Part shown: positions 60,578 through 64,000 of the stretch, in pieces
How positions within the stretch are numbered: position 1 is the stretch's first letter
Layout: each line of letters begins with the position of its first letter
Assembly: GCA_934512155.1 (NCBI GenBank)
Contig: CAKSWS010000004.1
Location: 1-64,000, forward strand
DNA from: an uncultured Eubacterium sp.
GTDB lineage: Bacteria; Bacillota; Clostridia; Oscillospirales; Acutalibacteraceae
Length of the DNA stretch: 64,000 nucleotides
Reading direction: 5' to 3'
Made by a program: the position numbers and the translations under genes
Notes under the pieces: generated by a model
Database searches by the model: none
The model's input: only the letters and a program-made list of their open reading frames with translations
Told to the model about the DNA's origin: nothing

Positions 60578-61936
60578 ATGAAATTTAATGGAAAAATAAA
60601 GCGAAAAAAACATCTTTCTGCTTCGCAGTCAATAATTTTAGGATTCGCTTTATTAATTTTGGCAGGCACTTTTATTCTTATGTTGCCTGTTTCTTCGGCA
60701 TCTCACAGCTTTACATCGTTTTATGATGCACTGTTTACTGCTACATCGGCGGCTTGTGTTACAGGACTTGTTGTGCACGATACTGCAACTTATTGGTCTG
60801 TTTTCGGTCAGGCGGTTATTCTTGTTTTAATTCAAATCGGCGGTATGGGTGTTATAACGGTTGCGGTGTTTTTAATGCGGATTTCAGGCAAAAAAATCGG
60901 CATTTTGCAACGTGCCACCATGCAAGAGGCAATCGCCGCCCCTCAAATAGGCGGAATGGTTGAACTTACGGGATTTATTATTAAAACTTCACTTGTTATT
61001 GAAACTGCCGGTGCGGCGCTGTTAATGCCTGTTTTTATAAAAAATTTCGGCGTGGGAAAAGGCATTTGGTATTCTGTTTTTCATTCCGTTTCCGCATTTT
61101 GTAATGCCGGGTTTGATTTAATGGGAATAAGGCAACAGTTTTCATCGCTTACTTCGTTTTGCAATAATTATTATGTAAGTATAGTTATTGCACTGCTTAT
61201 AATAATCGGCGGAATCGGATTTTTAACATGGGATGATATTCGTAAAAACGGCTTGCACGTTAAAAGATATAAAATGCAAAGCAAAGTCGTTTTTGCAGTT
61301 ACGGCTGTGTTGCTTGTTTTGCCGTTTATTTATTTTTTGTTTGTGGAATTTTCAAAAGGCGCATTTGCTGATATGAGCGTTTTAGAGAAAATTAATGCCG
61401 CAGCATTTCAGGCTGTAACCCCCAGAACTGCCGGGTTCAATTCGGTTGATTTAAATATGTTTACGGAATCAGGCAAGTTTTTAATGATAATTTTAATGCT
61501 TATAGGCGGCAGTTCCGGTTCTACGGCAGGTGGTATGAAGGTAACAACCGTTGGCGTTTTGTATGCGGCAACCGCTTCTGTTTTTAAAAAGAAAACAAAC
61601 TTGCAGCTTTTTAAAAGAAGAATAGGCAATGAAACCGTAAAAGTTGCTTTGTCTATACTTGTTATGTATATTTCGTTGTTTACATTTGGTGGTGTATTTA
61701 TCAGTTTGATTGAAAATTTACCACTTGTTACATGTTTGTTTGAGTCTGCGTCCGCCGTGGGAACTGTTGGGCTTACGTTGGGAATAACAACATCGCTGTC
61801 AAAAATATCCGGCACAATTTTAATTTGCCTTATGTTTTTAGGCAGGGTTGGCGGATTAACGCTTATATATGCGGCATTACTTAAGAAAAATACAAGCGAC
61901 GCCGTGTATCCCGTTGAAAAAATTATGATAGGATAG
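60578..61936 (+). CDS. ktrB: KtrB/TrkH-type potassium channel subunit
   Basis: 452 residues, the length of KtrB. Four repeated membrane-pore-membrane units carry the selectivity-filter glycines in TSAACVTGLVV, SAFCNAGFDL, AVTPRTAGFNSV and SASAVGTVGLTLG. It imports potassium with an RCK gating ring. The ribosome site is GGAAAG. It is first in an operon with ktrA and a TrkA-like gene. The leader is too short for a c-di-AMP riboswitch. Confidence 0.93.
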   Translation: MKFNGKIKRKKHLSASQSIILGFALLILAGTFILMLPVSSASHSFTSFYDALFTATSAACVTGLVVHDTATYWSVFGQAVILVLIQIGGMGVITVAVFLMRISGKKIGILQRATMQEAIAAPQIGGMVELTGFIIKTSLVIETAGAALLMPVFIKNFGVGKGIWYSVFHSVSAFCNAGFDLMGIRQQFSSLTSFCNNYYVSIVIALLIIIGGIGFLTWDDIRKNGLHVKRYKMQSKVVFAVTAVLLVLPFIYFLFVEFSKGAFADMSVLEKINAAAFQAVTPRTAGFNSVDLNMFTESGKFLMIILMLIGGSSGSTAGGMKVTTVGVLYAATASVFKKKTNLQLFKRRIGNETVKVALSILVMYISLFTFGGVFISLIENLPLVTCLFESASAVGTVGLTLGITTSLSKISGTILICLMFLGRVGGLTLIYAALLKKNTSDAVYPVEKIMIG

Positions 61937-61944
61937 TGAGTAAA

Positions 61945-62592
61945 ATGAAAACCGTTTTATTAATAGGTTTAGGCAGATTCGGAAGGCATGTTGCCGAAAA
62001 ATTAAATGAATTAAATCATCAGGTTATGGCTGTGGATATTAATGAAGCAAGGGTAAACAAAGTTTTGCCGTATGTAACAGCCGCACAAATCGGCAACAGC
62101 ACAAATGAAGATTTTTTAAAAACCTTGGGTGTTAATGATTATGATGTTTGTATTGTTGCAATAGGTGATAATTTTCAGGATTCTTTGGAAACAACATCTT
62201 TATTAAAAGAAATGGGTGCAAAATATGTTGTTTCACGTGCCGCAAGGGATGTGCATGCAAAGTTCCTTTTAAGAAACGGCGCAGATGAAATTGTTTATCC
62301 GGAAAAGCAGCTTGCAGCATGGACGGCAATTAAGTGCACAAGCAATCAAATTTTTGATTATTTTGAACTTGACGATGATTATGCTATTATGGAAGTTTTT
62401 GTTCCAAAGCAATGGATTGGCAGGTCAGTTGGTGAAATTGATATAAGAAAAAAATACGGTGTAAATATTGTTGCAATAAAAAAACCGGATGGGCTGGAGC
62501 TTACTGTGTTGCCCGAAACGGTTCTTAACGAAAATGATATGTTGCTTGTTATAGGTACAAGCAAAAGTGTTCAAAAGTGTTTTCATATATAG
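61945..62592 (+). CDS. ktrA: KtrA-type RCK regulator of potassium uptake
   Basis: 215 residues. Single RCK_N domain with VLLIGLGRFGRHVAEKL (GxGxxG) binding nucleotide, then an RCK_C domain (VFVPKQWIGRSVGEIDIRKKYGVNIVAI). KtrA rings gate KtrB in response to ATP/ADP. The ATG at 61945 is preferred because GTGAG sits 4 nt upstream; a GTG at 61936 overlaps the ktrB stop. Directly after ktrB, so translation is coupled. Confidence 0.92.
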   Translation: MKTVLLIGLGRFGRHVAEKLNELNHQVMAVDINEARVNKVLPYVTAAQIGNSTNEDFLKTLGVNDYDVCIVAIGDNFQDSLETTSLLKEMGAKYVVSRAARDVHAKFLLRNGADEIVYPEKQLAAWTAIKCTSNQIFDYFELDDDYAIMEVFVPKQWIGRSVGEIDIRKKYGVNIVAIKKPDGLELTVLPETVLNENDMLLVIGTSKSVQKCFHI

Positions 62593-62635
62593 TATTATTG
62601 TTTTATTTTTGGTGAAATGAGGCTTTGATTCAACT

Positions 62636-63994
62636 ATGAATATTGTTATTTCCGGCTGTGGAAAAATCGGCAGAACTATTCTTGAAGATTTGGTTTCAGA
62701 GGGACATGATGTTATTGCCATTGATACAGACCCTGAAATTATTGAAGAAGTAAATAATGTTTATGACATTATGGCGGTGTGCGGCAACGGTGCCGACTAT
62801 GCAACTCTTGAAGAGGCTGAAATTGATAAGGCAGAACTTTTTATAAGCTGTACAGGTTCGGACGAGCTTAATATGTTAAGCTGCCTTTTTGCACGTAAAA
62901 TGGGTGCAATTCACACAGTTGCAAGAATAAGAAATCCGGAATACAACGATAATAGTTTGGGATTTATGCGTCATGAACTTCATCTTTCAATGGCAATAAA
63001 TCCTGAGCAACTTACGGCACAAGAACTTTTCGGAATGTTAAAATTGCCGTCTGCTACAAAAATAGAGCGTTTCTCTGCTCGAAATTTTGCAATGATAGAA
63101 CAGCGTATAAAGTCAGGCTCTGCTCTTGACGGAATTACTTTAAGCGAAATTCGTGCTCTTTATAAATCAAATGTGCTTATATGTGCGGTGCAAAGAAATA
63201 ACGAAACTTTTGTTCCTGACGGAAATGTAACTCTTCGTGCAGGTGATAAAATCAGTATTGCGGCAAATTTCAGCGAAATTCAAAAATTAATGCGTTCCGT
63301 TGGCGCTTACCATAAAAAAGCAAGAAATATTATGATTTTAGGCGGCAGTAAAACAACGTTTTATCTTGCCAAAATGCTTTTGGCAGCGGGAAATGCCGTT
63401 AAAATTATTGAAAAAGATCTTAATAAATGTCAGCGCCTTTGCGAAATGTTGCCAAAGGCTGTTATTATTCACGGCGACGGTTCAGACCAAGAACTTTTGC
63501 AGGAGGAAGGCATCGATTCCCTTGACGCTTTTATTGCATTAACGGGTATGGATGAGGAAAATATTCTTATTTCCATGGTTGCTTCTATGCATAAAGTTCC
63601 TCAGGTTATAGCAAAGGTTAACAGTGATGAACTTGGCGTTATGGCTGAAAAACTTGGTCTTGATTATCTTGTTTCACCTAAAGCGTCTGCTTCAAATGTA
63701 GTTGTTCGTTATGCACGTGCTCTTAAAAATTCGGCAGGCAGTAATATGGAAACTCTTTACAGAGTTATGGACGGCACTGCAGAGGCTCTTGAATTCAATG
63801 TTACAGAAGAATCAAAGGTTACAAACAGACCGCTTAAAGAAATTTCATTTAAATCCAATGTGTTAATTGCGGCAATATTCAGAAAAGGCAAAACAATTAT
63901 TCCTACCGGTGATGATTATATTTTAACCGGCGACAGGGTTATTGTTCTTGCAACAAAAAGTCATTTAAATAATTTAACGGATATTCTTAAATAG
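62636..63994 (+). CDS. trkA: TrkA-like protein with two RCK units
   Basis: 452 residues in two tandem RCK_N-RCK_C units. The first has VISGCGKIGRTILEDL with the canonical nucleotide loop; the second has MILGGSKTTFYLAKMLL, where G-G-S-K-T-T replaces the G-x-G-x-x-G. This is the TrkA layout, which normally gates TrkH. It follows ktrA by 43 nt in the same operon, so one channel gene has two kinds of regulator. The stop is at 63992-63994, near the window edge, with only 6 nt following. Confidence 0.9.
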   Translation: MNIVISGCGKIGRTILEDLVSEGHDVIAIDTDPEIIEEVNNVYDIMAVCGNGADYATLEEAEIDKAELFISCTGSDELNMLSCLFARKMGAIHTVARIRNPEYNDNSLGFMRHELHLSMAINPEQLTAQELFGMLKLPSATKIERFSARNFAMIEQRIKSGSALDGITLSEIRALYKSNVLICAVQRNNETFVPDGNVTLRAGDKISIAANFSEIQKLMRSVGAYHKKARNIMILGGSKTTFYLAKMLLAAGNAVKIIEKDLNKCQRLCEMLPKAVIIHGDGSDQELLQEEGIDSLDAFIALTGMDEENILISMVASMHKVPQVIAKVNSDELGVMAEKLGLDYLVSPKASASNVVVRYARALKNSAGSNMETLYRVMDGTAEALEFNVTEESKVTNRPLKEISFKSNVLIAAIFRKGKTIIPTGDDYILTGDRVIVLATKSHLNNLTDILK

Positions 63995-64000
63995 GCGAGG

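Noticed and set aside
1..64000. CRISPR array, tRNA, rRNA, insertion sequence or prophage
   Set aside because: No regularly spaced repeats, cloverleaf, rRNA segment or transposase/integrase reading frame was recognised. The only repeats are those listed.

Overview
The window reads as an AT-rich Gram-positive chromosome, most likely an uncultured gut-type Clostridia (Oscillospirales-like) genome. Support: a T-box leader before thrS, RNase Y, sigma-A promoters with 17-nt spacers and TATAAT-like -10 boxes, strong GGAGG ribosome sites with occasional TTG starts, a group B-like [FeFe]-hydrogenase, lipoprotein glycosidases, and no outer-membrane (TonB/SusC/SusD) genes. The assignment is an inference from gene content, not from a marker search.

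Bases 1 to about 1790 look foreign to the rest. They carry the end of cysS and an argS that loses its C-terminal domain, with heavy AGA/GGA/ATA codon use. The next gene, on the other strand, also loses its natural end at the same point. Either the contig is chimeric or a rearrangement fused two genomes there.

From about 1.8 to 19.4 kb, one long minus-strand operon makes an exported polysaccharide. It runs from a Wzz-like chain-length protein, a BY-kinase and a priming sugar transferase, through five glycosyltransferase-type genes, a Wzy-like polymerase and two acyltransferases (one frameshifted), to two copies of a pair made of a pyruvyl-transferase-family protein and an FrhB-like iron-sulfur protein, plus a radical SAM/SPASM protein. 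No Wzx flippase is visible; it may have lain beyond the junction.

From 19.5 to 29.2 kb are housekeeping genes: a Dabb protein, rny, T-box thrS, prmA, a YhaM-like exonuclease, a zinc-ribbon pseudokinase with PASTA repeats, and an AGCS amino-acid symporter.

From 29.4 to 45.7 kb is a carbohydrate-use region: a GPH symporter, carboxylesterase and GH31 operon, GH16 lipoprotein plus GH36, a convergent nucleotidyltransferase plus GH95 operon, an amidohydrolase with a methyltransferase, and a second, unusual GPH-like transporter with a coiled-coil tail. The glycosidases could strip fucosylated or galactosylated host or plant glycans.

From 45.8 to 48.1 kb is a small accessory island: a DUF4417 protein with a histidine-motif tail, a second copy of that tail, and a DUF4417 remnant.

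From 48.2 kb to the end are an EamA transporter, the alr plus tRNA-editing pair, a TetR regulator, the hydrogenase, an FRG-domain protein, nadB-nadC, a HAD phosphatase with a third GPH symporter, a metallophosphoesterase, and a potassium-uptake operon with one KtrB-type channel and two different RCK regulators.
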